NCBI GenBank assembly: GCA_025352485.1
Contig: JANXTJ010000099.1
Location: 1 to 6,437 of the forward strand
Direction of reading: 5' to 3'
DNA length: 6,437 bases
DNA from: Salinibacterium sp.
Lineage (GTDB): Bacteria > Actinomycetota > Actinomycetes > Actinomycetales > Microbacteriaceae
The position numbers and the translations under genes were made by a program. Shown here in pieces: positions 5,927-6,437 of the stretch; position 1 is the first letter of the stretch; the number at the start of each line of letters is the position of its first letter. The notes below the pieces were generated by a model. It was given only the letters and a program-made list of their open reading frames with translations, was not told where the DNA came from and did not search any database.

Positions 5927-6437
5927 ATGAGCAGCACGCTACGCACGGGCGATCAAGCCCAGACCGCCCAAGAACTCGAAACCGAGTGGAAGACCGATGC
6001 CCGCTGGAACGGCATCCAGCGCGACTACACGGCCGACGACGTCATTGCACTGCGGGGCAGCGTTCGTGAGCAGCGCACCCTCGCGAAGCGCGGTGCGGAG
6101 AACCTCTGGGCGCTCATCCACGGCACAGAAGATGGCGGCTCGGAGTGGGTGCCGGCGCTCGGCGCCCTCACCGGCAACCAGGCCGTGCAGCAGATTCGCG
6201 CCGGTCTGAAAGCGATTTATTTGTCCGGTTGGCAGGTGGCTGCCGACGCAAACCTCTCCGGCCAGACTTACCCCGACCAGAGCTTGTATCCGGCGAACAG
6301 CGTTCCCGCGGTCGTGCGGCGCATCAACAACGCGCTGCTGCGCGCCGACCAGATCGAGCACGCCGAGGGGCTCGACAGCGGCATTGACTGGCTCGCACCG
6401 ATCGTGGCCGACGCCGAAGCCGGCTTCGGCGGCCCAC
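5927..6437 (+). CDS. aceA: Isocitrate lyase, N-terminal part (runs off the right edge)
   Basis: Isocitrate lyase splits isocitrate into glyoxylate and succinate, the first step of the glyoxylate shunt, and is needed for growth on acetate and fatty acids. The frame is open for 170 codons and one base to the window end. The protein starts MSSTLRTGDQAQTAQELETE. It then shows RDYTADDVIALRGSV, LGALTGNQAVQQIRAGLKAI (78-97), SGWQVAADANLSGQTYPDQS (100-119) and PIVADAEAGFGG (158-169). Counting from this start, the substrate-binding Ser-Gly-Trp falls at 100-102 and the Mg-binding Asp at 162. Both are offset by exactly nine from M. tuberculosis ICL1 (91-93 and 153 as I recall them), which supports the start and the short bacterial isoform. 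The catalytic KKCGH lies beyond the edge. An AAGGAG site precedes the ATG. It is divergent from a RamB-like regulator, as expected for a regulated acetate gene. Confidence 0.97.
   Translation, partial: MSSTLRTGDQAQTAQELETEWKTDARWNGIQRDYTADDVIALRGSVREQRTLAKRGAENLWALIHGTEDGGSEWVPALGALTGNQAVQQIRAGLKAIYLSGWQVAADANLSGQTYPDQSLYPANSVPAVVRRINNALLRADQIEHAEGLDSGIDWLAPIVADAEAGFGGP

Overview
The window is about two-thirds GC, has closely packed genes on both strands, and encodes proteins that resemble actinobacterial families. A RamB-type regulator divergent from isocitrate lyase, a LexA-type box of the Gram-positive/actinobacterial form, and frequent GGCATCC/GGATGCC words all point to Actinomycetota. 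Microbacteriaceae is my best guess; this is inference from sequence character, not a database placement. There are no rRNA, tRNA, CRISPR or mobile-element signals. It reads as an ordinary chromosomal segment.

Layout. Bases 1-240 (minus) hold the 5' end of a gene for a small DUF6504-like protein that runs off the left edge. A near-perfect LexA/SOS operator lies at 262-277, just upstream of its start. Bases 366-866 (minus) encode a VOC/bleomycin-resistance-like protein. Divergent from it is a plus-strand pair: a class III (CaiB/BaiF-type) CoA-transferase homologue whose domain order looks permuted (976-2337), and 13 bases further on a DUF1684 protein (2351-3175). Converging on this pair is a minus-strand 2-oxoglutarate/Fe(II) oxygenase of the isopenicillin-N-synthase-like family (3211-4242). 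Upstream of that, on the same strand, is a RamB/ScfR-type regulator (4333-5799). The regulator diverges from the start of aceA, isocitrate lyase (5927 to the right edge).

How the parts fit together. The right side is a recognisable acetate/glyoxylate-shunt control module: a RamB-like regulator and aceA share a 127-base AT-rich intergenic region. That region carries a nested, exactly symmetric set of four CAGAA half-sites (5834-5867), which is a candidate operator. The regulator gene ends inside a 7-bp GC hairpin with a GUGA tetraloop that contains its own stop codon. The left edge probably belongs to a DNA-damage-inducible unit that continues outside the window. The middle genes (VOC, CoA transferase, DUF1684, oxygenase) have family-level assignments only; their substrates cannot be read from the sequence.

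No clear undescribed multi-gene system is visible. The observations most worth following are the SOS box on the DUF6504-like gene, the permuted CoA-transferase architecture, the CAGAA dyad, and the stop-codon hairpin.
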